DNA of 64,000 nucleotides from Bacteroidota bacterium (GCA_947501265.1 CANMVY010000003.1:140676-204675); one strand, 5' to 3'. Positions 1 to 8,530 are shown, counted from the first letter of the stretch. Notes: generated by a model from the sequence alone, not told the origin. Numbers and translations are program-made.

Positions 1-76
1 CTGCTAAGATCAGATTATACCACCGAATCAGGGAGAGAAACGCAAAAGCTTTTACCCAAAATAGGCGAGATGGCAT
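1..76 (-). CDS. UbiA-type prenyltransferase, N-terminal fragment
   Basis: Only the first 25 codons lie in the window; the frame runs off the left edge. It starts with ATG at 76, two bases after the stop of the mevalonate kinase gene, so it looks like the last visible member of that operon. The visible peptide has a short basic start and then the FLSLIRWYNLILA stretch, which is typical of the first membrane helix of UbiA-family prenyltransferases such as geranylgeranylglycerol-phosphate geranylgeranyltransferase. In Flavobacteriia that gene commonly sits beside mevalonate kinase. The family call is inferred from this short motif and the context; the substrate cannot be read from the fragment. 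Confidence 0.55.
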   Translation of the reverse strand, partial: MPSRLFWVKAFAFLSLIRWYNLILA

Positions 77-78
77 GA

Positions 79-1041
79 TTAAAATCGGTGAATCACCTCA
101 ATAGGGTAGGCGGAAAGTTGCTTCTTCGCAGCTTCCAAATCGTGTGTAAAACCGAGAATATAGCCGCCACCACCAGAACCACAAAGTTTCAAATAGTACG
201 AATTGGTTTCCAACCCTTTTTGCCACAATTCATGAAATTTTTGGGGAATCATCGGTTGGAAATTCTCGAATACCAAACCCGAAAGTTTCTTTAAATTCTG
301 AAACAACGGTTGAGTATCACCCTTCAAAAATGCTTCGATGCACGCATCGTTGTACTTTTTGAATTGGGTTTTGATCATATTACGGAAACCATCGTTTTTC
401 AATTTATCCATGAAAATCTCCACCATGGGTTGGGTTTTTCCCGGAGCCCCGCTGTTCAATAAAAAAATGGCTCCTCCGGCCGTTCCTTCTTCCGGTAATC
501 CCACCGTATCCAATTCTTGTTTGGACCGAATCAATACCGGGAAATTCAGGTAGCAAATGAGTGGATCTAAACCCGAACTCCTGCCGTGGAAATAGCTTTC
601 CATTTGACCCAGTTCGGCTTTCAATATGGCTAGTTTTCCTTCTGAAGCGGCCGTTTCTGCCGAAATTTTTTGCTCCGCATACCGGTCGTACAAGGCCGCA
701 ACCAATGCCCCTGAACTGCCTACGCCAAATCCCTGGGGAATGCTTGATTCAAACCACAATCCTTTTTGAAGATCTTCTTCCAAGGCTTGGGTATTGATTT
801 TCGATGTAAACTCAGGTGAATGATTGAGCTCCTTTAAAAATTCTAAGTATTTGAAAATCTCCTGATTGGAGTGTTCCGAGGTCATGTCATTGGCTTGAAA
901 GCGCAAAATACCTCGGTAATTTTGGTAGGGAATCGAAAGACCCATGGAATCTTGAATGATTCCATATTCACCGAACAACAGCACTTTACCGTAATAAAGC
1001 GAGTTTTTTATTTTTTCAGATGTCGATGCGTTTTGCCCCAT
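79..1041 (-). CDS. Mevalonate kinase (GHMP kinase family)
   Basis: A 320-residue GHMP-family kinase, expected to phosphorylate mevalonate with ATP in the cytosolic route to isopentenyl diphosphate. The N-terminal YYGKVLLFGEYGII stretch is the GHMP substrate-binding start. The glycine/serine-rich ATP loop is seen as GVGSSGALVAA around residue 110, and the C-terminal motif as CGSGGGGY around 290. The open frame extends to a GTG at 1056, but the ATG at 1041 is the better start; both overlap the end of mvaD, which indicates translational coupling. Neighbours are mvaD upstream and the prenyltransferase downstream. No separate phosphomevalonate kinase lies in this cluster, so mevalonate versus phosphomevalonate specificity rests on family resemblance and is not proven. 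Confidence 0.8.
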   Translation of the reverse strand: MGQNASTSEKIKNSLYYGKVLLFGEYGIIQDSMGLSIPYQNYRGILRFQANDMTSEHSNQEIFKYLEFLKELNHSPEFTSKINTQALEEDLQKGLWFESSIPQGFGVGSSGALVAALYDRYAEQKISAETAASEGKLAILKAELGQMESYFHGRSSGLDPLICYLNFPVLIRSKQELDTVGLPEEGTAGGAIFLLNSGAPGKTQPMVEIFMDKLKNDGFRNMIKTQFKKYNDACIEAFLKGDTQPLFQNLKKLSGLVFENFQPMIPQKFHELWQKGLETNSYYLKLCGSGGGGYILGFTHDLEAAKKQLSAYPIEVIHRF

Positions 1042-2050
1042 TTCCGATTTGATCACAAAGATAACGTTGGTTTTCTAAATACTGAGCAACCTCCTCGTTG
1101 ATCCAATTCAGAACTTTTTCGTGTTCGGAATTGGGATAGAGAACGTGAACGTTTGCTCCAGCATCCAAGGTAAAACACATGGAAAGGCCTTTTTGTTTTC
1201 GGGCATCCCGTAATCGTTCAATGATGGCGATCGTTTCGGGTTTGAAAAGCATGTAAGATGGATTTCCGGTCATCATCATGGCGTGCAAGGTCATGGCCTC
1301 TTCTTCCACCAATTCATAAAACAAGTCGAGGTGGCCATGCATCAAAATATCTTTTAATTTCGATAAATTTCGATGAGCTTGTTGGTAGCGGGCTTCCGCA
1401 AACGGGTGACCTACCATCAGCTCGTGCCCGGCTGTGCTGCTAACGCTTTTCTTTCCCGATTCTACGATAAGAATGGTATCTCGGAAATCTTGGAAGATGG
1501 GATGAATTTCAGCAAATGCGATGGAATACCGATCGTTGCTTCCTTCAAAATCGGCGTGTTTTCCCCAAACGCCGCAAGGCCCCATGAGCGATCTTGCCGC
1601 CGAACCCGATCCTATTCTCGCTAATTCTGAAGCAAAAGCAAGGGGATCTTCAACCTGGTTTCCCATTTGTTGATGAATATCGCTCAGGCATTGGGCCATC
1701 GCAGCAAAGGCCGAAGCCGAACTGGCAATTCCACTGCTGTGCGGAAACGTATTCGATGTAGCGATGGTGATATGATGCGTTTTCAACCACGGAACCAAGG
1801 ATTCAATCCGCTCGAAAAAAGTGAGAATTTTGGGAATGAAAGAAGGTTTTCTTTCTCCATCAAACGTAAAATGAAGCGAGAAATTGCCGTCATCGGGTTT
1901 TGCTTCCACGTGCATGTGGCACGATGTGGTGCAAGCGGAAAGGGTGAAACTGAGTGACGGATTAGCAGGGATTTGCAATTCTCCTTCTTTTTTACCCCAA
2001 TATTTAACCAATGCAATATTCGATGGGCAGCTCCAAGCGGTTTCAAACAT
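1016..2050 (-). CDS. mvaD: Diphosphomevalonate decarboxylase
   Basis: A 344-residue enzyme that converts mevalonate diphosphate to isopentenyl diphosphate with ATP, the last dedicated step of the mevalonate pathway. The N-terminus has the family signature SNIALVKYWGK followed by the NPSLSFTL segment, and the ATP loop PHSSGIASSASAF is near residue 105. Length matches bacterial and eukaryotic MvaD. It starts with ATG at 2050, 17 bases after the stop of nadE, and its 3' end overlaps the kinase gene by 26 bases. Use of the mevalonate route is normal for Flavobacteriia, unlike most other Gram-negative bacteria. Confidence 0.93.
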   Translation of the reverse strand: MFETAWSCPSNIALVKYWGKKEGELQIPANPSLSFTLSACTTSCHMHVEAKPDDGNFSLHFTFDGERKPSFIPKILTFFERIESLVPWLKTHHITIATSNTFPHSSGIASSASAFAAMAQCLSDIHQQMGNQVEDPLAFASELARIGSGSAARSLMGPCGVWGKHADFEGSNDRYSIAFAEIHPIFQDFRDTILIVESGKKSVSSTAGHELMVGHPFAEARYQQAHRNLSKLKDILMHGHLDLFYELVEEEAMTLHAMMMTGNPSYMLFKPETIAIIERLRDARKQKGLSMCFTLDAGANVHVLYPNSEHEKVLNWINEEVAQYLENQRYLCDQIGNGAKRIDI

Positions 2051-2067
2051 GGTGCAAAGGTAGGGAA

Positions 2068-3714
2068 TTAACGAGGCATTTGACCTACCAAAGGTACCCG
2101 ACGTCCCATTCCAAACGCTTTGCCCGAAACGCGCAAAATGGGCGGGGCTTGGTATCGTTTGTACTCGTTCCTGCTCACCAAATCCAAAACTTTTTTCACC
2201 ACCACCGAATCAAAACGCTGTGCCAACTCTTCCTCGGTGATGCGAAACTCCAAATGAGCTTCCAAAATGGAATCCAAAACCTCGTAAGGTGGAAGACTAT
2301 CCGAATCTTTTTGATCGGGTCGCAATTCAGCACTGGGTTCCTTGGTCAGGATGGAATTTGGAATGATCTCTTCCTTTTGGTTGATGTATTTGCACAAACC
2401 GTAAATTTGGGTTTTCGTTAAATCGCCAATCACGCCCAAGCCTCCATTCATGTCGCCGTACAATGTTCCGTAACCTACCGCTAATTCCGATTTGTTGCTG
2501 GTGTTCAGCAAGATGTAGCCGAATTTATTGGTGTAGGCCATTAACAAAGTACCCCGAATTCGGCTTTGCATGTTTTCTTCGGCTACGTTGAAACCCATGC
2601 CTTTGAAGGCCGGGTCGCACGCTTGCCGAAGGGCATCGAAAGAACCTTTGATGGGAATGGTTTCATGATTAATTCCGAGCTTTTTCGCCAATTCCAACGA
2701 ATCGGTAATGCTGTGATCGCTGCTAAATTCACTTGGCATGAGCAACGCAAGAACTTTTTCTGGACCCAAAGCTTTGGCAGCTAGTACCGCAACCAAGGCC
2801 GAATCGATCCCGCCGGAAAGTCCTAAAATGGCTTTGTGGAATTTATTCTTATGGAAAAAATCCTGAATTCCCATGATCAATCCTTGGTAAATATCTTCCA
2901 TGGTTTGAAGGGATTCGAATGGGATTTGTTCCTCTGATCCAAAAAAATCACCGTCTTCAAAAACTACCGGTAGCAAGGACGATTGAAACGCATCGGCTCC
3001 AGCGACCATTTGACCATTTTTGTTGATAGCCCGACTTCTGCCGTCGAAAAGAAGTTCGGTATTCGCTCCCACTTGGTTAAGATAAAAAAGTGGTTTTCCT
3101 GTTTTTTGCTGTGTTTTTTGGAAGATATTCTGACGTTCTTCTTCGTGATTTTTGCTGTATGGAGATGCAGAAATGCAAATGATTCCGTCGGTCGAAACCT
3201 GTTTTAATGGATCAATTGCATATAAACCAGGTGTTTGATCGTACCATAAGTCCTCGCATATAGCAACGGAAAAGGAATAATCGTTCAGAACAAATGCTCC
3301 GGTTTCGGTTCCCGGCTGAAAGTACCGCGCTTCATCGAAAACATCGTACGTTGGCAACAATTGCTTTCGGAATGAGTGCTCAATTTTCCCGTCTCTCAAT
3401 AAAAATGCGCTATTGAACAAGGGTTTTCCAGGTCCCGTATTTCGTTCGGGAGCTCCAATGAGCACCGTGTATTCGGGGAATTCTCGGGCCAACCCTTCCA
3501 ACGCTTCCTCGCAATCGCGCAACAACGATGGATATTCCAACCAATCCAATGGGGGGTAACCGCAAAGGGCCAATTCTGGGAAAACAACCAAGTCGGGTGT
3601 GCCGCCAAGTAGTTCTTCCCATTGGTGGATCGACTGCAAGGTGGCGGCAATCCGGCGGGCATTTCCCACCACATCGCCCACGGTCGGATTAAATTGAACG
3701 CCTAAAAATAGCAT
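2068..3714 (-). CDS. nadE: Glutamine-hydrolysing NAD+ synthetase
   Basis: A 548-residue two-domain enzyme that makes NAD+ from nicotinate adenine dinucleotide, with glutamine as nitrogen donor. Residues 1 to about 265 form a nitrilase-type glutaminase: the Glu (E47 in VVFPELALCGYP), Lys (in FRKQLLPTYDVFDE) and Cys (in VAICEDLWYD) triad are all present. The C-terminal synthetase domain has the pyrophosphatase loop LGLSGGIDSALVAVLAA and the later NTSNKSELAVGYGTLYGDM segment. It starts with ATG 3 bases after the stop of the outer-membrane protein gene and leads into mvaD, so it is probably in the same transcript. In Flavobacterium nadE lies beside gldB; here gldB is divergent, one gene away. Confidence 0.95.
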   Translation of the reverse strand: MLFLGVQFNPTVGDVVGNARRIAATLQSIHQWEELLGGTPDLVVFPELALCGYPPLDWLEYPSLLRDCEEALEGLAREFPEYTVLIGAPERNTGPGKPLFNSAFLLRDGKIEHSFRKQLLPTYDVFDEARYFQPGTETGAFVLNDYSFSVAICEDLWYDQTPGLYAIDPLKQVSTDGIICISASPYSKNHEEERQNIFQKTQQKTGKPLFYLNQVGANTELLFDGRSRAINKNGQMVAGADAFQSSLLPVVFEDGDFFGSEEQIPFESLQTMEDIYQGLIMGIQDFFHKNKFHKAILGLSGGIDSALVAVLAAKALGPEKVLALLMPSEFSSDHSITDSLELAKKLGINHETIPIKGSFDALRQACDPAFKGMGFNVAEENMQSRIRGTLLMAYTNKFGYILLNTSNKSELAVGYGTLYGDMNGGLGVIGDLTKTQIYGLCKYINQKEEIIPNSILTKEPSAELRPDQKDSDSLPPYEVLDSILEAHLEFRITEEELAQRFDSVVVKKVLDLVSRNEYKRYQAPPILRVSGKAFGMGRRVPLVGQMPR

Positions 3715-3717
3715 GAT

Positions 3718-4425
3718 TTAGAAAAATACTCCGACTTGCAATCCAACCATGGAGTTGTTCGATTTCAGATTTGGATCTGATAATTGATTGGTAAAACCTT
3801 TATCGAAAAATAAAGCACCAAACATCGAGGTTTTTCCGCCTAAATTATACTCAAATCCGCCCTGAATCAACAAACTAGCACGAACAGGAATGATGTTATC
3901 TTTTCGAAAAAAATCCAGATTGTCGTTTTCTTTTTTATTGACAAAAAACCAATCGGCCGTAGTCGTGTTAGAACTTTCCAAATTTCTTGCTCGGGCACTT
4001 GATAAAATACCAGGTTTAATTCCAAATGACGCAAAATACTTCAAATAGCCGATTTCGTTGGTTTTTAATTTTAGTGAAATCGGAAGTTCAATCCATTGGT
4101 TTTTGTATTCGTAAGTTACTCCGGGTTTTTTTTCTGTGATGATCCCACCTGATGGATTAGGGAATTGATATTCAAGTGTGTCATAAGTTAGTCTACCTCC
4201 ATTTTGCCCAATTTGGAATCCGAAGTTGAAGGCGTAATTATCTGAAAATTCATAATCAGCGGTTATTCCATAGCCAAAATTGAGATTGGAGCCGGCTGCC
4301 TTTAAATATTTCGTTTGAGGAGTGTACCATCCCAAACCGCTATTCCCCGTAATTCCAAAACGAAATCCTTGTCCATAGGAAATCGTTGAAACCAAAATGG
4401 CCATGAGTAAAAAACATTTTTTCAT
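3718..4425 (-). CDS. Outer-membrane beta-barrel protein (PorT-like fold)
   Basis: A 235-residue exported protein. The frame opens at a TTG (4443), but the ATG at 4425 gives a clean signal peptide (KKCFLLMAILVSTISYGQ), so I use that start. The mature part alternates polar and aromatic residues in short strands with Gly turns and ends in MVGLQVGVFF, a terminal aromatic typical of outer-membrane barrels. This matches the outer membrane beta-barrel domain family common in Bacteroidota. It has a TACCTTTG promoter box at 4441-4448 and is the first gene of the nadE-mvaD operon. Its ligand or role is unknown; a link to gliding or T9SS is only suggested by the divergent gldB. Confidence 0.75.
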   Translation of the reverse strand: MKKCFLLMAILVSTISYGQGFRFGITGNSGLGWYTPQTKYLKAAGSNLNFGYGITADYEFSDNYAFNFGFQIGQNGGRLTYDTLEYQFPNPSGGIITEKKPGVTYEYKNQWIELPISLKLKTNEIGYLKYFASFGIKPGILSSARARNLESSNTTTADWFFVNKKENDNLDFFRKDNIIPVRASLLIQGGFEYNLGGKTSMFGALFFDKGFTNQLSDPNLKSNNSMVGLQVGVFF

Positions 4426-4440
4426 AAAAATTCTTTTTGT

Positions 4441-4448
4441 CAAAGGTA
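4441..4448 (-). promoter_or_regulatory. -7 promoter box for the barrel-nadE-mvaD operon
   Basis: On the minus strand the sequence is TACCTTTG, an exact match to the Bacteroidota -7 consensus TAnnTTTG, 15 bases before the ATG at 4425. It lies back to back with the gldB box at 4478-4485, so the two transcription units diverge from a shared control region of about 60 bases. Confidence 0.65.
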
Positions 4449-4477
4449 AAAAGCAGTTTTGATTCTTTTCTACTTAA

Positions 4478-4485
4478 TATTTTTG
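4478..4485 (+). promoter_or_regulatory. -7 promoter box for gldB
   Basis: TATTTTTG matches TAnnTTTG and ends 4 bases before the gldB ATG at 4490. A TTTTG at 4457-4461 could be the upstream element, although the 16-base spacing is short. The transcript would be leaderless or nearly so. Confidence 0.5.
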
Positions 4486-4489
4486 AGCT

Positions 4490-5575
4490 ATGATTCAACG
4501 AAAACACCTTATTTTCTTCGGCATCATGGCTGCTGCTTTGTTCGGTTTACTCTACTGGATGTTGCAGCCATCTTCGTCCAGCTCTACCAGCATTGCTAAA
4601 GTCGAAAAAGACAACGATGTCGTGGAGAAAGCAGATTTTCAGCTGATACGATTTGATCGAGATGTAGCAACTCTAAAGTCTGGAGAGTTCAACGCGCAAT
4701 ACGGAAGTCTCAAAAAAAAGTACGGGGATTGGGTTGATATTTACCTTTTTCAAATTTTGGGCTTGGATCCTAAAATGCCGGCCGATCAATTGGCCGTTTA
4801 TGTTCAAGGTGTTTTGAAAGAAAAGAATATTTCTGAAGTTGATCGATTGGTGGCTATTAAATATGCCAATTCTGATTCTCTTAAAAAAAGCATGTTACCT
4901 CTGGTTGGCTATTGGAATAAGTATTTTCCCCAAATGCCCATCAAAAGAATTGTTACCATGAATTCCATTTTTGGACTTCAAAATGGTTTGATAAAAGGCG
5001 GATTACTGGACGATTCAACCCTTTTCATTTCGTTGGAATGTTTTTTGGGTGAAAGCTTTGATTACAACAAACTCGGCGAAAAAATGTATGCCTACCAACG
5101 GTTTGCTACGAAGCCCGAATTCATGGTTCCTACTTTGGCCGACGCTGCGCTAGGGAATTTAATGGGTTACGGATTAGAGGGCGCTCCTTTGGTGGATCAA
5201 ATGGTTTATTGGGGGAAATGGAGTTTTGTAAAAAAACGGTTGCTTCCCGATTTTAACGACTCTTTGATCATCGAATTGCCTGGAGAAAAAATGAGCTGGT
5301 GCTTAAAAAGTGAAGGCAGCATTTGGGGATTTCTTACCTCGAAAAACGTACTTTTCTCCAATGAAATTCGAATCGTTTCCCGGTACATCAACGATGCTCC
5401 GTTTACTCCAGGTATGCCCAAAGAAAGTCCTGGCAAAATTGGCCGATGGATTGGGTGGCGCTTGGTAGAGCAGTACATGAACCAAAATCCTGAAATTACC
5501 TTGGACGAGTTGATGAAAAATCAAAATTTTCAACAAATCGTAAAAAAATCGGGGTATAAACCTAAAACCAAGTAA
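4490..5575 (+). CDS. gldB: GldB-family gliding motility protein
   Basis: A 361-residue protein of the GldB family, needed for gliding and for the linked type IX secretion machinery in Flavobacterium. Family marks are the KYGDWVDIYLFQILGLD region near residue 85, the VTMNSIFGLQNG and ISLECFLGE segments in the middle and PGKIGRWIGWRLVEQYM near the C-terminus. Position beside the nadE operon agrees with Flavobacterium gldB. Oddity: known GldB proteins are lipoproteins, but here the N-terminus has one hydrophobic helix (about residues 6-27) followed by a Ser run and no lipobox cysteine; the first Cys is far inside the protein. It is probably anchored by an uncleaved helix. The usual partner gldC is absent; folK follows. 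Confidence 0.85.
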   Translation: MIQRKHLIFFGIMAAALFGLLYWMLQPSSSSSTSIAKVEKDNDVVEKADFQLIRFDRDVATLKSGEFNAQYGSLKKKYGDWVDIYLFQILGLDPKMPADQLAVYVQGVLKEKNISEVDRLVAIKYANSDSLKKSMLPLVGYWNKYFPQMPIKRIVTMNSIFGLQNGLIKGGLLDDSTLFISLECFLGESFDYNKLGEKMYAYQRFATKPEFMVPTLADAALGNLMGYGLEGAPLVDQMVYWGKWSFVKKRLLPDFNDSLIIELPGEKMSWCLKSEGSIWGFLTSKNVLFSNEIRIVSRYINDAPFTPGMPKESPGKIGRWIGWRLVEQYMNQNPEITLDELMKNQNFQQIVKKSGYKPKTK

Positions 5576-5596
5576 ATTTTGTTGAACTTTTATTGT

Positions 5597-5604
5597 TAAA
5601 TTTG
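5597..5604 (+). promoter_or_regulatory. -7 promoter box for folK
   Basis: TAAATTTG matches TAnnTTTG and lies 18 bases before the TTG start of folK. An upstream TTG occurs at 5582-5584, but the spacing is shorter than usual, so the -33 element is uncertain. Confidence 0.5.
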
Positions 5605-5622
5605 CAATGAAAATTAAACAGG

Positions 5623-6111
5623 TTGAAATTAGTTGGAATTGGATTAGGTAGCAATATCGAGCCAAGGATTGAAGCAATTGAAAAATCCATTCTTTGGGTT
5701 GAATCGTTGGTCGGAAAGATTGTCCGAAAATCAAAAGTATACGAATCTGAACCCTGGGGTGTTCTGGACCAATCCCATTTCCTAAACCAAGTTGTTTTGG
5801 TAGAGTCGGACTTGAACCCGATCGAGATCTTGGATTACCTGAAAAAAATTGAGTCCTTATTGGGAAGAGAAGAAGGAGAGCGATGGGGCCCCCGCAAGAT
5901 CGATTTGGATTTACTGTTTTTAGATCGAGACATTTTTCACAGCTCAGATCTTTTGTTGCCTCATCCATCCCTGCATGAACGTAACTTTGTTCTTCTTCCT
6001 TTGCAGGAAATATTTCCGGAATGGATTCATCCTACTTATCAGATGAATGTTCCGGAATTGCTTCGTTATTGTAGAGATGAAGGAATTGTAACGTTGTACC
6101 GTGAAGCATAA
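5623..6111 (+). CDS. folK: HPPK, dihydropteridine pyrophosphokinase
   Basis: A 162-residue 6-hydroxymethyl-7,8-dihydropterin pyrophosphokinase of folate synthesis. The start GIGLGSNI, the substrate loop SKVYESEPWGVLDQSHFLN, the catalytic segment GERWGPRKIDLDLLFLD and the LPHPSLHERNFVLLPL motif are all intact. The start is TTG: an in-frame stop lies at 5608-5610 and no ATG or GTG occurs between it and the conserved LVGIGLGSN start. The 3' end overlaps the deoxynucleoside kinase gene by 11 bases, an arrangement also common in Flavobacteriia. Confidence 0.95.
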   Translation: MKLVGIGLGSNIEPRIEAIEKSILWVESLVGKIVRKSKVYESEPWGVLDQSHFLNQVVLVESDLNPIEILDYLKKIESLLGREEGERWGPRKIDLDLLFLDRDIFHSSDLLLPHPSLHERNFVLLPLQEIFPEWIHPTYQMNVPELLRYCRDEGIVTLYREA

Positions 6112-6736
6112 GTTTATTGTTATTGAGGGAAACATAGGATCGGGGAAAACATCCCTTTCTATGATGTTGGCTGAAAAATACCAAACGGGAATATTATTGG
6201 AGAAATTTATCGATAATCCCTTTCTTCCTAAGTTTTACCAAGAGCCGGAACGGTTTGCATTTTCGGTTGAAATGGCATTTTTGGCCGAACGTTACCACCA
6301 ATTTCAAAAGGAGTTTGTGCCACTTCGCGATAGTGGATTGCCGGTTATTTCCGATTACAGCTTTTACAAGAGTTTGATTTTTGCCCAGGAAAATTTGGAG
6401 ACAACGGAATTTGAGTTGTTTTCGAATTTATTCCAAATCATCAATCGGCAACTGCCCCAACCGCAACTGTTTGTTTATCTGCACAATGGGGCAGATCAAT
6501 TGCTTCAAAATATCAAAAAAAGAAATCGGGAATTCGAACTCGATCTTTCAAATACCTACCTCAACAAAATCGCTCGCGGCTACTTCCGATTTATGAACGA
6601 AGCTACTGGACTTCGGTACCTCGTTATTGAAACCGATAACCTCGATTTCATTTCAAATTCAGATGATTTTGAGTGGATCAATTCCCTCATTCAGCAAGAT
6701 TATCCTTACGGAATTACGCGAGTAAGGAAGGATTAA
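6101..6736 (+). CDS. Deoxynucleoside kinase
   Basis: A 211-residue kinase of the deoxyadenosine/deoxyguanosine kinase family, which phosphorylates deoxynucleosides in purine salvage. The P-loop IEGNIGSGKTSLS is at residues 8-20, the substrate-binding FSVEMAFLAERYHQF segment follows near 65, the DRS-like motif appears as SDYSFYKSLIFA near 90, and the LID region KKRNREFELD near 145. The start is GTG inside the end of folK, so translation is probably coupled. The gene meets the oppositely directed MscS gene with a 4-base tail overlap. Which deoxynucleoside is preferred cannot be told. Confidence 0.88.
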   Translation: MKHKFIVIEGNIGSGKTSLSMMLAEKYQTGILLEKFIDNPFLPKFYQEPERFAFSVEMAFLAERYHQFQKEFVPLRDSGLPVISDYSFYKSLIFAQENLETTEFELFSNLFQIINRQLPQPQLFVYLHNGADQLLQNIKKRNREFELDLSNTYLNKIARGYFRFMNEATGLRYLVIETDNLDFISNSDDFEWINSLIQQDYPYGITRVRKD

Positions 6737-7575
6737 GCCTGCTTCAAGTGAACAACCCGCTGAGGGTAGGGGAGAACTACCCCATTTTCTCGAAACGATT
6801 TCTCGATGGCGTAATGAAGATCGCTCAAAATCTTTTGGTATCGTTCGGGTTGATCAACGTACACAAACAGGGAAACCTCGATTCCATTCTCGGAAAACGA
6901 TGGGATGAAAACATCGGGTTTGGGTTCTTGAACCACCCAAGGATGCAATTGGGCAATGTCCAAAAGCAATCGCTTCATCAACATGATATCGGTCCCATAG
7001 GCTACGTGGAATTGGGATGCAATTCTGACAGAGCGCTGGTAGGATAAATTGATAATTGCTCCTTCCAACATTTTAGCATTTGGAAGAATAACAATTTCGT
7101 CGTTCAAAGTGAGAAGTTGGGTAGCTCGATTGGTGATTTTTACCACTTTTCCTTCTACTGTCCCAACCTTCACAAATTCCCCCATTTTGAACGGCTTTTC
7201 AAAAAGAATGATCAGTCCGCAAATGAAGTTATTAACGATGTTCTGAATTCCGAAACCTACCCCCACCAATAAGGCTGCCGAACCTGCCAAAACAGAGGTT
7301 AAGGGAAATCCAGCTGTTCGGAAAGACAATAAAATTCCAATCAGCATGACCGCAAAATGAAGGATTTTATTGTAGGTAAGAATCTGACTGCGGTCGAAAT
7401 TCTTTCTCTTTTTTAAATTTCTTGAAACAACTTTCCGAAGAATAAAGGAAACAACGTATACGCTTAATAGTACCAACACCATTACCACCAAGTCTAAAAA
7501 GGTGAAACTGCCGTGGCGAGTGTGAAAAAGTTCAAAATTGAGCGACTCCAACATGCGAACAAAATTAGTCATCAT
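6733..7575 (-). CDS. MscS-type mechanosensitive channel
   Basis: A 280-residue small-conductance mechanosensitive channel of the inner membrane. There are three hydrophobic helices in the first 130 residues; the pore-lining one shows Gly/Ala packing (LTSVLAGSAALLVGVGFGIQNIVNNFICGL). The beta domain follows with GEFVKVGTVEGKVVKI and ILPNAKMLEGAIINLS, typical of MscS. A cytoplasmic alpha/beta domain closes the protein. Length matches E. coli MscS. It starts with ATG at 7575 (a second ATG is the next codon) and stands alone, convergent with the kinase gene. Role is presumably relief of turgor on osmotic downshift. Confidence 0.92.
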   Translation of the reverse strand: MMTNFVRMLESLNFELFHTRHGSFTFLDLVVMVLVLLSVYVVSFILRKVVSRNLKKRKNFDRSQILTYNKILHFAVMLIGILLSFRTAGFPLTSVLAGSAALLVGVGFGIQNIVNNFICGLIILFEKPFKMGEFVKVGTVEGKVVKITNRATQLLTLNDEIVILPNAKMLEGAIINLSYQRSVRIASQFHVAYGTDIMLMKRLLLDIAQLHPWVVQEPKPDVFIPSFSENGIEVSLFVYVDQPERYQKILSDLHYAIEKSFRENGVVLPYPQRVVHLKQA

Positions 7576-7602
7576 TTTCTTTGTTTATTCCTTCCAATTG
7601 TG

Positions 7603-7610
7603 GAACTTTG
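7603..7610 (+). promoter_or_regulatory. Probable -7 box for the PrcB-like gene
   Basis: GAACTTTG differs by one base from TAnnTTTG, lies 19 bases after a TTTG at 7580-7583 and ends 6 bases before the ATG at 7617. Confidence 0.4.
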
Positions 7611-7616
7611 AAAACA

Positions 7617-8078
7617 ATGAAAAAACTACTTCTTTTGCTGGCCATTTTGGCGTTTTCTAACGAATCATTTTCTCAAAAATTGGTTTTTAACGATGTAACC
7701 ACCTCCTTCGAGGCATTTCAATCCAACGAACCTTTCGAAAAAGTTTTTACATCTCAAAGGCAATTTTTTCAATTCTGCGAAGAATACAAAATAAATCCAC
7801 CAGCCAATTTCGTGTTCCCAAATGTGGATTTTTCGAAGAATTACTTGGTTTTTATCTGTTCTGGAGTTCACCGAACAGGGGGGACTGAATTAGAAATAAA
7901 TAAAATGAGTAAAGGTAAATCAGGTCTATTGATTAACTTTACCATTCGAAATCCACAACCTGGGTGTCCGGTAACCGACGCAATCACGTATCCCATTCGT
8001 GTTGCAACTGTTAAAAGATTTTCAGGTTTAGGAAAACCAACGTTTTCTAAAAAAGTGGTTCTCGTTCCTTGCATTTAA
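7617..8078 (+). CDS. Small exported protein with PrcB-C-like domain
   Basis: A 153-residue protein with a signal peptide (residues 1 to about 20, KKLLLLLAILAFSNESFSQ). The frame could start at a TTG at 7581, but the ATG at 7617 puts the signal peptide first. The mature part has the pattern DFSKNYLVFICSGVHRTGG, then ELEINKM and a Pro/Gly-Cys-Pro segment before a short YPIRVATVKR strand. This resembles the C-terminal domain of PrcB, a protease-complex-associated protein, but the match is by eye and no function is claimed. Three cysteines in the mature part could form disulphides. It is transcribed alone, divergent from the MscS gene, with the CBS gene 13 bases downstream. Confidence 0.6.
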   Translation: MKKLLLLLAILAFSNESFSQKLVFNDVTTSFEAFQSNEPFEKVFTSQRQFFQFCEEYKINPPANFVFPNVDFSKNYLVFICSGVHRTGGTELEINKMSKGKSGLLINFTIRNPQPGCPVTDAITYPIRVATVKRFSGLGKPTFSKKVVLVPCI

Positions 8079-8091
8079 AACATTTCATTTT

Positions 8092-8511
8092 ATGAATCAA
8101 AATACCCCGATTTCAGAAGTAATGACTGCACACGTGATCGTTGGTCATCCTTCTTCAACCTTGCACCAGCTGAAAGATTTGTTCATGAATTTCTCATTGC
8201 ACCATTTGGTGATTACCGATGAGGGTTCCGGCAAAGTGGTTGGTATTGTAACTGCATCCGATTTGTTGAAATTTACGTTGAATAACCCCAACGCAGATTT
8301 GGATCACACTCCTGTGAATGATATCATGACCAAGGATGTGGTTTTCGTAACGCCTTCAACACCTCTTGGAGAATCTGTGGCTCGTTTAAATAAAGCTAAT
8401 TTCAGTGCTTTGGTGGTTGAAGAAGACCATAAACCTGTCGGTTTCATGTCGGTTCGTGACCTTCCTCGCATCATGAGTTTCATGTTTACTGAGAATTACA
8501 ATTACGATTGA
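8092..8511 (+). CDS. CBS-pair protein
   Basis: A 139-residue cytoplasmic protein made almost entirely of two CBS motifs (about residues 8-60 and 75-130), which usually bind adenosine nucleotides or S-adenosyl compounds and regulate partners. Seen directly: ISEVMTAHVIVGHPSSTLHQ with GKVVGIVTASDLL in the first repeat, and VNDIMTKDVVFVTPSTPLGE with KPVGFMSVRDL in the second. No catalytic domain is attached. It lies 13 bases after the PrcB-like gene and ends before a strong terminator, so the two may form a short transcript. Confidence 0.88.
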   Translation: MNQNTPISEVMTAHVIVGHPSSTLHQLKDLFMNFSLHHLVITDEGSGKVVGIVTASDLLKFTLNNPNADLDHTPVNDIMTKDVVFVTPSTPLGESVARLNKANFSALVVEEDHKPVGFMSVRDLPRIMSFMFTENYNYD

Positions 8512-8530
8512 TCAAATTTGAAAAATGACG

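Noticed and set aside
2983..3207. Open frames opposite nadE and many other genes on the reverse strand
   Set aside because: They overlap strongly conserved genes, lack recognisable motifs and reflect codon bias of the true strand.
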